36,965 bases of DNA from Bacteroidota bacterium (GCA_023433345.1 JAEZDA010000110.1:1-36965), one strand, 5' to 3'. Positions 16,133 through 23,651 are shown, counted from the stretch's first letter. Numbers and translations are program-made. Notes: generated from the sequence alone by a model not told the origin.

Positions 16133-16909
16133 ATGGTCAAAAGAATTCTTAACCGGATAGAAGTGTACAGTTTGTATTGCTGGGAATACATGCGTTATGG
16201 AGAATGGGGCTCCTTAAAGAATGCGATCGGTTTTATGATCAGCAAAAAATCGGCAGCTCCTGCAAAGCGCATCAGAACCAGCATGGGCATATTTGATACA
16301 AGGCCAAGGTCATTGGATTTTCAGTATATCAATTATGCTTATGAAATAGACATCAAACGATTTATAGAAAAAGAAAACTTCGAGGTTTTTCTTGATATAG
16401 GCGCCTGCCTTGGCGAGTACTGTATTTGGCTTGGTAAGAAAGGCAAGAGATGCATTGCCTTCGAACCTGTATCTGCCAGCTTTGAAATGATCAGGAAAAA
16501 TATTGCGCTGAATGGTGTTGAAAGTAATGTTACTGCTTATAACTATGGTTTAGGCAAGGCACACTCCACGGAATATTTTGAGCTGGATGAAACAAACCCA
16601 GGGTCGAACCGACGAGTGGATGCTGCTTCATCAAATACCGAGAAGATCGAGATAAATGCACTCGACGATAAGATCTCGGAATTAGGGTTGAAACCGAACC
16701 AAAAAATTCTCATTAAGATCGATATCGAAGGGATGGAGCTTGATATGTTGCGTGGTGCAAGTAATTTCTTAAGAACCTTTCCTCACTTAGTGCTTATCAT
16801 AGAAGAAAAATTCAGCGGCGAAAGTAATATTCGTAAAGGCCTGAGCGAAATTGCCGATTTTGAATACGGGAAGATCGATGAGTACAATATTTATGCAAGG
16901 AAAAAGTGA
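16133..16909 (+). CDS. FkbM-family methyltransferase
   Basis: A 258-aa protein with the FkbM methyltransferase domain at about 70-250. FLDIGACLGEYCIWLG is motif I, RCIAFEPVSASFEMIRKNIALNG is the following strand and helix, and INALDD...ILIKIDIEGMELDMLRGA is the family signature. These enzymes O-methylate sugars or other small groups and are common in polysaccharide clusters. It has no signal peptide. The start ATG at 16133 follows the previous gene by 24 bp. It converges with the GT39-like gene on the other strand, and the 49-bp gap holds a heptamer array. Confidence 0.87.
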   Translation: MVKRILNRIEVYSLYCWEYMRYGEWGSLKNAIGFMISKKSAAPAKRIRTSMGIFDTRPRSLDFQYINYAYEIDIKRFIEKENFEVFLDIGACLGEYCIWLGKKGKRCIAFEPVSASFEMIRKNIALNGVESNVTAYNYGLGKAHSTEYFELDETNPGSNRRVDAASSNTEKIEINALDDKISELGLKPNQKILIKIDIEGMELDMLRGASNFLRTFPHLVLIIEEKFSGESNIRKGLSEIADFEYGKIDEYNIYARKK

Positions 16910-16919
16910 AAGGAGGAAT

Positions 16920-16947
16920 CAGGTTACAGGGTTCAAGGTGCAGGGAA
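16920..16947. repeat. Degenerate heptamer array, 4 x 7 bp (CAGGnnn)
   Basis: Four tandem 7-mers: CAGGTTA, CAGGGTT, CAAGGTG, CAGGGAA. It occupies most of the gap between the convergent FkbM and GT39-like genes, 11 bp after the FkbM stop. Confidence 0.72.
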
Positions 16948-16958
16948 GAAAGCGCTGG

Positions 16959-18125
16959 TTAGTAATTTTTGATCTTTGACTTTTTACTTTTTACTTTTTC
17001 AATCATCTTTATCAGCATCCACGCTGCCGTGACCGCCAGGAAAGGTTCAACGGGAAAGGTATAGCGCTGCAGGGAGAACATCATGGTGTGCAGCCCGGTT
17101 ACTACAACGAAAGGAAATACAAGCACAAAAACGTCTCTCCGTTTTCTATTCAACCACCAACCCACCAGTCCAAATACTACGAGGAAGAAATTTGATAAAG
17201 TGATCATGATCCTTGCAGCTGTTCCTCTTGTTCCATCCGCGGAAGAAGGCACGCCCCACATTTCCCAAAGGTTGTTGGCTTTTTGCTTTACGAATTGTCC
17301 CGGGTTCTCTTTTGCGTGATCAAAGTATGCGGCAACAGCCTGTTTCTCGGTTTCAATTTCGGGGTGTTTATCAATATACTCCCAATCAATATCACTTCCC
17401 GAAGCTGTGATGGCATACATGATGTTCACCCTTCCGTGTCCTGAAATAGCGAACTCGCCGGTTTCCTGTTTACACCAGAAGCCAACGAGGAGCAAGGGGA
17501 TAATAACGGAAAGGATTAAACGAATATTAACACGTTTGTCATTGATCAACTCATAAGTGATTATCAGCATCACGATAAACAGCATCTCAGTTCGGATGAA
17601 GGAAGCCATGGCAAAACAGATTCCAGCCCAGATGAAGTTCTTTCTGAGGTAAAGCAGGTATGCGGTTATGAGGAAAAAGGTCACTGATACTTCAGAGGTG
17701 AGCCACCTTACGAGGTTAACCTGCGTTGGAAGTAATGCCAGCAGGAAGACCGTGAAGAGAGCGTGCACCTGGTTTCGAAATATCATCCTGCAGATCCGGT
17801 ATATAAAATATATTGATGCAACGGCCATGAAGATGTTTATCCATAACATCAGGTCTGCTGAAAAAGGGCCGGGCAACCAGTCTGCAATAGCTATCAGCAA
17901 AGGATAGCCGTTCGGAAAATAGTTTATGTAATCTCCATTAACAATTGCTTCTGCCTGCTTAAAATAATCGCCTGAATCGCGATGCATGTTTGGCAGTGAA
18001 GTAAAAAATGAAATATATATCCTTAATGCGGCTGCAATGGCAAGTATCAGGCACAGGAAAAAAACTTCCTGCCTGCTTTTTAGTTTAAAACCGTGATCAT
18101 TTGCATTACCACCGTGAATGGTCAT
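16959..18125 (-). CDS. GT39/ArnT-like integral membrane glycosyltransferase
   Basis: A 388-aa polytopic membrane protein with about nine to ten hydrophobic segments. It is of the type that transfers sugars from polyprenyl-phosphate donors on the outer face of the inner membrane. After the first helix (FFLCLILAIAAALRIYISFF) comes a loop with acidic residues (NMHRDSGDYFKQAEAIVNGDY), the position of the catalytic Asp in GT-C enzymes; NGYPLLIAI follows. The C-terminal dozen residues (KVKSKKSKIKNY) are encoded by a heptamer array and are unlikely to be part of the original fold. It is the last gene of the minus-strand glycosyltransferase block, 37 bp after the GT2 gene. Donor and acceptor are unknown. 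It could also be an O-antigen polymerase-like protein, but the acidic first loop favours GT-C. Confidence 0.78.
   Translation of the reverse strand: MTIHGGNANDHGFKLKSRQEVFFLCLILAIAAALRIYISFFTSLPNMHRDSGDYFKQAEAIVNGDYINYFPNGYPLLIAIADWLPGPFSADLMLWINIFMAVASIYFIYRICRMIFRNQVHALFTVFLLALLPTQVNLVRWLTSEVSVTFFLITAYLLYLRKNFIWAGICFAMASFIRTEMLFIVMLIITYELINDKRVNIRLILSVIIPLLLVGFWCKQETGEFAISGHGRVNIMYAITASGSDIDWEYIDKHPEIETEKQAVAAYFDHAKENPGQFVKQKANNLWEMWGVPSSADGTRGTAARIMITLSNFFLVVFGLVGWWLNRKRRDVFVLVFPFVVVTGLHTMMFSLQRYTFPVEPFLAVTAAWMLIKMIEKVKSKKSKIKNY
16966..17000. repeat. Degenerate heptamer array, 5 x 7 bp (nTTTTTA-like), inside a coding 3' end
   Basis: Five tandem 7-mers: TTTTTGA, TCTTTGA, CTTTTTA, CTTTTTA, CTTTTTC. 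The array lies within the last codons of the GT39-like gene and encodes its Lys/Ser-rich tail. Confidence 0.75.
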
Positions 18126-18162
18126 TTCGGAAAATGTAGTTTTGGCTGATGTAAAATACGGA

Positions 18163-19350
18163 TCATTTCCCTACCTCATCAATTTCCTTGTGGAATCTGT
18201 GCTCGGTTGCAACAGAATATTGATTTGCTTTCTTTGCTTTGAACAATGATCGTACCTGCAGCAGTATAAACTTAGGAATGTATTTTAAAGACTGATACAG
18301 TTCAGGAGATGCGTGCATCTTTTTAAGTGCAAGAAAAAATCCGGATACAAAGATGATTCCCGCTACGATCCAATACAAACTAAAAACAGGATCTATAAAA
18401 AGATTGGCGAGCATAACTGCGCCCGTGAGCAACACCAGAATAAAAAGCGGCGGCCGAAATAGTATGAACCCAAACAAAAACCTGTTTAAACTGAATTTTA
18501 AAATTCCCTGGGCCATTAGTTTTAATGAGAAGGGAAAAAACCGGAACCATGTATTATTCCATCTGGCCCTTTGCTTTACCAGTTGATCTGCATGCGCGGT
18601 TTTTTCATCATAAACAATTGCTTTCTCTTCAAATGCGATCCTATATCCTGAAGAAAGAATTGCATACTGCAAAACTTTGTCGAAGCCAGCTCCTGAAGTG
18701 TTTGAGTTTTCCAGGCATTTTCTGTACAAACTGGTGGTAAAGGCCATACCCGAACCCGAAAGCATAGACGAGGAACCGATACCAAACAAAATCTTCCGGT
18801 CGTAAAACAGGTAGTAAATTTCATTGATGGCATCCAGGCAGGCGAGAGCAGTGTTGTGATTCTTTGCTGTTCGCACGCCTTGCACGGCCTCATAACCTTT
18901 GCTGAACCAGGGGTCGATAGCTTTCAAAAATCCAGGATCAAGAAGGTTATCGCTGTCGATAATCACGATCCTGTTATGAGCCCGTTTGAAATTATTGATC
19001 GCAAAAAAATGCGATTTCACCTGGTTGGTAAGTGCTGGTTGAGGATGAAGTATCACTACGCGGCCTGATGGATCATGATATTCGTATGGCGGACAATTAT
19101 CTGCCACAACATAGATCATAAAGGAGGGATGGTCAGTTTTAAGCAATGAGCCGATCACATTATCGAGGTTACCGGTATGCATATACGCAGTTACAATAAA
19201 TGCGTAATCGCCAGGCTCAACATTTTTTAAAAGTTTTTTCCTTTTAGGAATTAACTTATATATAAGGTAACTGATAACCGGAAATAACAGCACGAATGCG
19301 AGCACCATTTGTATAGCGATCCAGGTGTTGTATAGAAGGCTTGCTGTCAA
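18163..19350 (-). CDS. Membrane-anchored GT2-family glycosyltransferase
   Basis: Processive-type family 2 glycosyltransferase, 395 aa. An N-terminal transmembrane helix (about 9-33) precedes the GT-A domain (about 45-270) with AFIVTAYMHTG, VVADNCPP, IIDSDNLLDPGFLKA (DxD) and the acceptor-side motif QRARW at 260-264. Two further hydrophobic segments (about 285-330) and a basic tail follow. The layout resembles cellulose/hyaluronan-synthase relatives that use nucleotide sugars at the membrane. The start is uncertain: the longest frame uses a TTG at 19350, which falls inside a heptamer array, and the first ATG is at 19308 (residue 15). The array may therefore have replaced the original start. 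It lies downstream of the four-helix-bundle ORF in the minus-strand block. Confidence 0.85.
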   Translation of the reverse strand: MTASLLYNTWIAIQMVLAFVLLFPVISYLIYKLIPKRKKLLKNVEPGDYAFIVTAYMHTGNLDNVIGSLLKTDHPSFMIYVVADNCPPYEYHDPSGRVVILHPQPALTNQVKSHFFAINNFKRAHNRIVIIDSDNLLDPGFLKAIDPWFSKGYEAVQGVRTAKNHNTALACLDAINEIYYLFYDRKILFGIGSSSMLSGSGMAFTTSLYRKCLENSNTSGAGFDKVLQYAILSSGYRIAFEEKAIVYDEKTAHADQLVKQRARWNNTWFRFFPFSLKLMAQGILKFSLNRFLFGFILFRPPLFILVLLTGAVMLANLFIDPVFSLYWIVAGIIFVSGFFLALKKMHASPELYQSLKYIPKFILLQVRSLFKAKKANQYSVATEHRFHKEIDEVGK

Positions 19351-19376
19351 TTAAAAATTAAGAGTTAAGAATTAAG
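19349..19376. repeat. Heptamer array, 4 x 7 bp (AATTAAG), left arm
   Basis: AATTAAA, AATTAAG, AGTTAAG, AATTAAG in tandem. It overlaps the possible TTG start of the GT2 gene and uses the same unit, in opposite orientation, as the array at 19929-19956. Confidence 0.75.
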
Positions 19377-19414
19377 AAATATAGATTCGAATTTGATCAA
19401 AGCAAAGATAAAAT

Positions 19415-19774
19415 TTAGTGCTTTCGTGCTTTGGTAGTTATTAAGATCTTTGCAACTATTTTGCAGATTTCATCTGCATCTTTAATTAGACTATTTGCGA
19501 TCTCAGCGGATAAATAGTTTGTTGCAACCATCAGTTTCAGCCAATACACTGTTTCCCTGGCCTCCTTGTACGCGACTGAAAGCTTTGAAACGAAGTCTGC
19601 ACGCGATTGGCCTCCAATTGCTTCTTCCACGTTAGCTCCAATCGATGTTCCACATCTAAGTAACTGTTTCGACATGACAAACCCCCTCTTCTCATAATTT
19701 AAATCCTTGTACACGTTCACTATTTTTATTGCGAATGCAAAAGCCTTCTCTTGTATAATATTTCCTTCTTTCAT
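19415..19774 (-). CDS. Four-helix-bundle protein (23S rRNA-intervening-sequence type)
   Basis: A 119-aa helical protein of the family first noted as ORFs in 23S rRNA intervening sequences and now annotated 'four helix bundle protein'. Typical features are FAIKIVNVYKDL, the central LLRCGTSIGANVEEAIGGQSRADFVSKLSVAYKEARETVYWLKLM and a last helix IKDADEICKIVAKIL. Members are small, all-helical and may bind nucleic acid; the function is not settled. The tail TTKARKH lies over an 8-bp tandem repeat (GTGCTTTC, GTGCTTTG at 19418-19433). The gene sits inside the glycosyltransferase block, bracketed by inverted heptamer arrays, and may be an insertion rather than part of the pathway. I found no 23S rRNA sequence around it. 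Confidence 0.88.
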   Translation of the reverse strand: MKEGNIIQEKAFAFAIKIVNVYKDLNYEKRGFVMSKQLLRCGTSIGANVEEAIGGQSRADFVSKLSVAYKEARETVYWLKLMVATNYLSAEIANSLIKDADEICKIVAKILITTKARKH

Positions 19775-19928
19775 ACAGCAACCACTTCGTTTTAAACCAG
19801 AAGTTCACTTGAAGGTGGTAATTTTTAGGTTCTGATTTTCTTTCCTACCCCAAAAAAGTAGGTACTAGGGTGGTTCTAAGGTTCGATATCACTTCTATTT
19901 TTCAATATTGGACCTATTAAAGTGCGGA

Positions 19929-19956
19929 TTAATTCTTAATTCCTAATTCCTAATTG
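19929..19956. repeat. Heptamer array, 4 x 7 bp (CTAATTC/TTAATTC), right arm
   Basis: TTAATTC, TTAATTC, CTAATTC, CTAATTG in tandem. Read on the minus strand the unit is GAATTAG/GAATTAA, the same as the left arm at 19349-19376. It supplies the last codons and stop codon of the GT4 gene. Confidence 0.75.
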
Positions 19957-21076
19957 AATAAACTTCCTCATAAAGCCTTCTCGTCTTCTCTGCCGTTAGT
20001 TTCCAACTAAATCGTTTTGCATTTTCAAAACCCTTTTCTATGCAAGCTGTGTAAACTTCCTTGTTTGAAAGCTTTTCAATTGCAGCAGCGATATGAGCAG
20101 GGTCTTCCGGGTTCACCAAAATTGCGGCATCTCCGCTTATCTCGGGCAGGCATGAGGAATTTGAAGTGATCACCGGGGTGCCGCACGCCATTGATTCGAT
20201 CACCGGAAGGCCGAAACCTTCATTTAATGAAGGATAAAGAAAAATGGTCGCCTGATTATAAAGCAGGGGAAGTTCTTCTGCTTTAAGATAGCCGGTTAAA
20301 ATGATATCCGGGAGCAGTTTTTCGAGATGATCTTTTTTGCAGATCGAATGCACTACTTCGGGTTTGCAACCTGCTATTACAAGTTTCATCGGCTTGTCGT
20401 TTTTGTCGCGATAATAACGAAAGGCCTTTAAAACATTTGCAGTGTTTTTTCTGGGAGCGGTATTGCCGAAATGCAGCAGGTAATTGTCAGGAAGTTCATA
20501 GGCTTTACGAAACTGGTTCAGCATTTCATCATCCTCAATTTTTTTAAAAACCGGAGATACACCATTATATATCACCCTTATTTTTTCAGAGTCGATCTTC
20601 AACCTGTCTGCAATTATCTTTTTGGAATACTCTGAAACTGTAACTATATATTTCGCTTTTTTCGCCACGCGTGGCACTATCAGGCGCCTGTACAGGTTTC
20701 CAAAAACCTGGTATGGTGACGCATTCAGCTCAAAAGATTCAAGGAAAATAAGATCATGAATGGTAATGATAAGGTCTCCCTGAAATTTTAGCGGCGCTGT
20801 GTTTGCAGTGCAATGAAGTAAAGTGACTCCTCTTTTTCTCGCCTCCCTGGGGAGAAGAAATTGTTCCCATAAAGGATAAAACCGCGAAGGAAGTACATTC
20901 ACCGAAAAGTTTCCGGAGCTTGCCAGGCACACATCTTCATCATCTGCAACAAATATTTCGTAATTATTGGTCTTGTCTGATTGCTGCAGTTCCCGTAAAG
21001 TTTCGAGAGCAACAATTTCCATCCCATGTTTTTTGGAACGATACAATCTTTGCGCCTCGATGCCTGTTTTTGCCAT
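19943..21076 (-). CDS. GT4-family glycosyltransferase (GT-B fold)
   Basis: A 377-aa cytoplasmic glycosyltransferase of the GT1/GT4 superfamily, using a nucleotide-sugar donor. The N-terminal Rossmann half includes LLHCTANTAPL and LIITIHDLIF, and a linker region has VTVSEYSKKIIADRL and IRVIYNGVSPVF. The C-terminal half shows LLHFGNTAPRKNT, ILTGYLKAEELPLLYNQA and the E-x7-E signature in LNEGFGLPVIESMACGTPVITSN. This layout resembles mannosyltransferase-like enzymes of exopolysaccharide pathways. It follows the GT2 gene by 24 bp in an operon. Its last codons (Ile-Arg-Asn-stop) lie in a heptamer array, so the native C-terminus may have been altered slightly. Confidence 0.9.
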   Translation of the reverse strand: MAKTGIEAQRLYRSKKHGMEIVALETLRELQQSDKTNNYEIFVADDEDVCLASSGNFSVNVLPSRFYPLWEQFLLPREARKRGVTLLHCTANTAPLKFQGDLIITIHDLIFLESFELNASPYQVFGNLYRRLIVPRVAKKAKYIVTVSEYSKKIIADRLKIDSEKIRVIYNGVSPVFKKIEDDEMLNQFRKAYELPDNYLLHFGNTAPRKNTANVLKAFRYYRDKNDKPMKLVIAGCKPEVVHSICKKDHLEKLLPDIILTGYLKAEELPLLYNQATIFLYPSLNEGFGLPVIESMACGTPVITSNSSCLPEISGDAAILVNPEDPAHIAAAIEKLSNKEVYTACIEKGFENAKRFSWKLTAEKTRRLYEEVYSIRN

Positions 21077-21100
21077 GCATTGTAATTACTGCTCTAAAAC

Positions 21101-22006
21101 TTAAACGGGCGAATATTTATTGTGTGAAAAGTTCCATACAATTCCACGCATGAACGCTTTTAAGAATCCGAATCGCCCTTTCAACAAATATCCGAGAACA
21201 TTTTTAGGAATGGTTGCCACTGTAAAATATGCGTAAAAAGCCAATAGTTCGGCCAGGCTTTTATTTCGGCGCATGAAAAGGATCCTGTTTCGCGTAAGGT
21301 AATAAGTTTTGAGGGGATTGTTCTTGCCCACGCTCATTGACTCCTTGTGAAATATCAGGGCTTTCGCATTGTAATAAATATTGTATCCCGCTTTGATGAT
21401 GCGTTCACTCCAATCCCATTCCTCATAATACAGGAAAAACTTTTCGGGGAACATGCCCACCTCTTCCGCCACACTTCTTTTCACCATCATTGCGCAACCA
21501 TGCGCCCCGTGCGTGTAGCCGCTAACGTTATGTTGGCCCTCATCTACTTCACCGAAGCCTATGCTGCGGGTTTGGCCTGATACGGGCTTCATTTTTGTAA
21601 AACCGGCGTATTGAATAATGTTTGGATGGGAGTGGAACCTGATCTTCGGGCATACAACCGCAATTGAAGCATCATTTTGAAATGGTTCGAGAAGATCTTC
21701 CAGCAAGTGGGGGGTTACCTCCGTATCATTGTTCACGATAAAAAAGTAATCCCCCTTTGCTTGCCTCATGCCCCAATTGTTGCCTGCGGCAAAACCGAGG
21801 TTGGTACTACTGAGTAATACCTTTGTGTTGGGAAGGTTTAACGATTGGATTTTGTCAGCAGGACTTTTATCCGAGTTCATGTCACAAACAAGGATCTCGT
21901 AATTTTTATAGGTTAAAGCGCGGGTACTTTCTAAAAATTCGCAGGTTACGGATTCCTGGTTGTAATTCAGGGTGATTATTGAAACCATGGGCATGCCTTC
22001 CTTCAT
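21101..22006 (-). CDS. GT2-family glycosyltransferase (rhamnosyltransferase WbbL-like)
   Basis: A 301-aa GT-A enzyme. The N-terminus shows VSIITLNYNQ, then EILVCDMNSD and NLGFAAGNNWGMRQAKGDYFFIVNNDTEV; the NND is the DxD-equivalent. A downstream acceptor-binding region has HGAHGCAMMVKRS and FFLYYEEWDWSERIIKAGYNIYY (ED-type catalytic base region). This pattern is shared with WbbL-like rhamnosyltransferases, but the sugar cannot be assigned. The C-terminal ~50 residues are hydrophobic and basic and may lie on the membrane. Start at 22006 (MKEGMPMVSI); Met5 or Met7 is also possible. It lies 23 bp after the sugar transferase gene and 24 bp before the GT4 gene. Confidence 0.88.
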   Translation of the reverse strand: MKEGMPMVSIITLNYNQESVTCEFLESTRALTYKNYEILVCDMNSDKSPADKIQSLNLPNTKVLLSSTNLGFAAGNNWGMRQAKGDYFFIVNNDTEVTPHLLEDLLEPFQNDASIAVVCPKIRFHSHPNIIQYAGFTKMKPVSGQTRSIGFGEVDEGQHNVSGYTHGAHGCAMMVKRSVAEEVGMFPEKFFLYYEEWDWSERIIKAGYNIYYNAKALIFHKESMSVGKNNPLKTYYLTRNRILFMRRNKSLAELLAFYAYFTVATIPKNVLGYLLKGRFGFLKAFMRGIVWNFSHNKYSPV

Positions 22007-22029
22007 GTTAACAAAGATCGGGCAAGCGG

Positions 22030-23124
22030 TTAAACATTGGTTTTTTGCAACAGAACGGAAGGAGTTTTAAGCATTATCTTAAAGTCACCTTTCAGCGAAC
22101 GGTTACGCGCATACGAAATATCAAGGGAGATCCTTTCTTCACTGCTCATCTCTTCACGCCCTCTTTTGGATATTTGCCAAAGGCCGGTGATGCCAGCGGG
22201 AGCCATGAAGCGTTCTGCCCATTCATTAGTGGTAAGTGAATTCGCCTCATACAATGGCAGCGGGCGGTTGCCAACAATGCTCATATCGCCTTTAAGCACG
22301 TTGAACAACTGCGGAAGTTCATCCAGGCTGGTATTCCGTAAAAATTTGCCAATACGTGTTATACGCGGATCGTCTTTTATTTTGAAGAATGATGGTCCCG
22401 ATGCGGAGCCATATTGGTTCTTTTCGGCGAGTTGGGCCAGTTTTTTATCGGCATCAACCACCATGGTGCGGAACTTGTAAAAATCAAATACTCTATACCC
22501 TTTGCCCGCGCGTTTGGATTTGTAGATCATCGGACCTTTCGATTCCAGCTTCACAAGCAAACCGACAATTATAAGTAGTGGAAGGCAAACTAAAATTGCG
22601 GCAAGAGAAAGAATGATGTCAACTCCTCGCTTCAGAAAGCAAAATTTGCAGGAGGGATTCAGAACAGGTTTTTGTATTGTTTTCTTCCCGCCTGCCTTTT
22701 CGGCTACCTTTTTCAAAAATTTGCCTTTTTCAGGAAGGGTAGTGTAATGCAGGCTCAGGTTTACAACATCATCTGCCAGCCTGCTCTCAAATACGCGCTT
22801 TGCAGCATCTTTATCAAGGAAGCAATTGCAGTATACAAGTGGAATGAAAACCTCAAGTTCGTTCTGTATCCAGGTTTTAAATTTCCCAAGTTCAGTTTCT
22901 TCCAACGGCAATGCCACTACGATCATTTCGGGAAGTTGGTTGAGTATCTCCATTTTTTTGAGGAGTACACGGGCTTCCTGGAAACCGGAGGCGTAATAAG
23001 ATTCGCTATAGAAAGAATGGTAAGGTTCATCGGCCTTTTCCTTCTCTTCAATAAAGAGCAGGGCGGGCGGGGCATCCTGTGGTGGAGCTTCCGAAGAAGC
23101 CTGGTGAAGTAATTCGGTAAGCAT
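22030..23124 (-). CDS. Undecaprenyl-phosphate sugar phosphotransferase with receiver-like N-terminal domain
   Basis: Initiating enzyme of polysaccharide assembly: transfers a sugar-1-phosphate to undecaprenyl phosphate at the inner membrane. The C-terminal part (about 162-364) is a bacterial sugar transferase domain with one hydrophobic segment (about 168-192), KRAGKGYRVFDFYKFRTM, DDPRITRIGKFLRNTSLDELPQLFNVLKGDMSIVGNRPLP and GITGLWQISKRG. It lacks the multi-helix N-terminus of WbaP-like enzymes. Instead residues about 19-135 look like a degenerate response-regulator receiver: LLFIEEKEK as beta-1, EMIVVALPLEE as beta-3 without an Asp, FIPLVYCNC as beta-4 and LADDVVN resembling GADDYL. The upstream gene, 60 bp away, encodes a real receiver, so a regulatory link is plausible but unproven. 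364 aa. Confidence 0.9.
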   Translation of the reverse strand: MLTELLHQASSEAPPQDAPPALLFIEEKEKADEPYHSFYSESYYASGFQEARVLLKKMEILNQLPEMIVVALPLEETELGKFKTWIQNELEVFIPLVYCNCFLDKDAAKRVFESRLADDVVNLSLHYTTLPEKGKFLKKVAEKAGGKKTIQKPVLNPSCKFCFLKRGVDIILSLAAILVCLPLLIIVGLLVKLESKGPMIYKSKRAGKGYRVFDFYKFRTMVVDADKKLAQLAEKNQYGSASGPSFFKIKDDPRITRIGKFLRNTSLDELPQLFNVLKGDMSIVGNRPLPLYEANSLTTNEWAERFMAPAGITGLWQISKRGREEMSSEERISLDISYARNRSLKGDFKIMLKTPSVLLQKTNV

Positions 23125-23184
23125 TTTTTTTGACCTTGGTTTTGAGGTGTATGATCAGGTAAATGCCGTCGGCTGGCCGCCGGC

Positions 23185-23604
23185 TTAGAAAATGTTCAGG
23201 TTGAAAACCGTCTTTCTTTTACGCTGAGGGCCTTCGCCTTTGGCGTAAATGAGGTCTTTAACTTTGTCTGACAAGAATACCGGATCAAAAGGTTTGGTCA
23301 GAAACAGGGATGCACCCAGTTTTACCGTTTTATTTTTCAGTGAAGGATCGTCGGAATTTGAAATGACTACAGTTGGAATGTTTCCTAAAACCGAACTCGA
23401 AGTAATGTGCTCCAGGAGTTCGAGGCTTTCGGAATCCTTATCTATATCAAGTATAATCAGGTCGTTTTTCTGATCGCCATACAGGCATTGCGCTGCATCT
23501 ACAGAATTAGCTACATTGGTAACAGCATAATCCTTACCAAGTACTGAGGTGATCACATAGCTTAGCGCGTTACAATTCTCTACGGTTAGTATATTTTTTT
23601 TCAT
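23185..23604 (-). CDS. Orphan single-domain response regulator
   Basis: A 139-aa receiver domain with no output domain, CheY-like in size apart from a short basic tail (GPQRKRKTVFNLNIF). The phospho-acceptor is Asp53 (LIILDID). The acidic pair at the end of beta-1 is Glu9 with Asn10, the switch residue is Ser82 (VVISNSDD), and the conserved Lys is Lys104 (LTKPFDP). The site looks functional. No histidine kinase is encoded in the window. It is the first gene of the tight RR / sugar transferase / GT2 / GT4 group, so it probably controls that pathway through protein contact rather than DNA binding. An inverted repeat CAACAC-N4-GTGTTG lies about 32 bp upstream of its start. Confidence 0.9.
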   Translation of the reverse strand: MKKNILTVENCNALSYVITSVLGKDYAVTNVANSVDAAQCLYGDQKNDLIILDIDKDSESLELLEHITSSSVLGNIPTVVISNSDDPSLKNKTVKLGASLFLTKPFDPVFLSDKVKDLIYAKGEGPQRKRKTVFNLNIF

Positions 23605-23635
23605 CTGTTGTCTGCTTAAAATTCATAAGGTTGAA

Positions 23636-23651
23636 CAACACAAAAGTGTTG
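23636..23651. promoter_or_regulatory. Inverted repeat upstream of the response-regulator operon
   Basis: CAACAC-AAAA-GTGTTG is a perfect 6-bp inverted repeat 32 bp before the start codon of the response regulator gene. It could be an operator or a leader hairpin. No exact TAnnTTTG promoter element was found in the 233-bp gap 23605-23837. Confidence 0.3.

Noticed and set aside
19391..19402. TTTGATCAAA palindrome
   Set aside because: It is short, AT-rich and not placed at a recognisable promoter; probably chance.
19415..19774. 23S rRNA intervening sequence
   Set aside because: The four-helix-bundle protein family occurs in such sequences, but the surroundings here are glycosyltransferase genes with no rRNA similarity that I can see.
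22037..23112. Plus-strand open frames of about 147 codons opposite the sugar transferase
   Set aside because: The minus-strand protein has complete family motifs over the same bases. The opposite frames have no family pattern.
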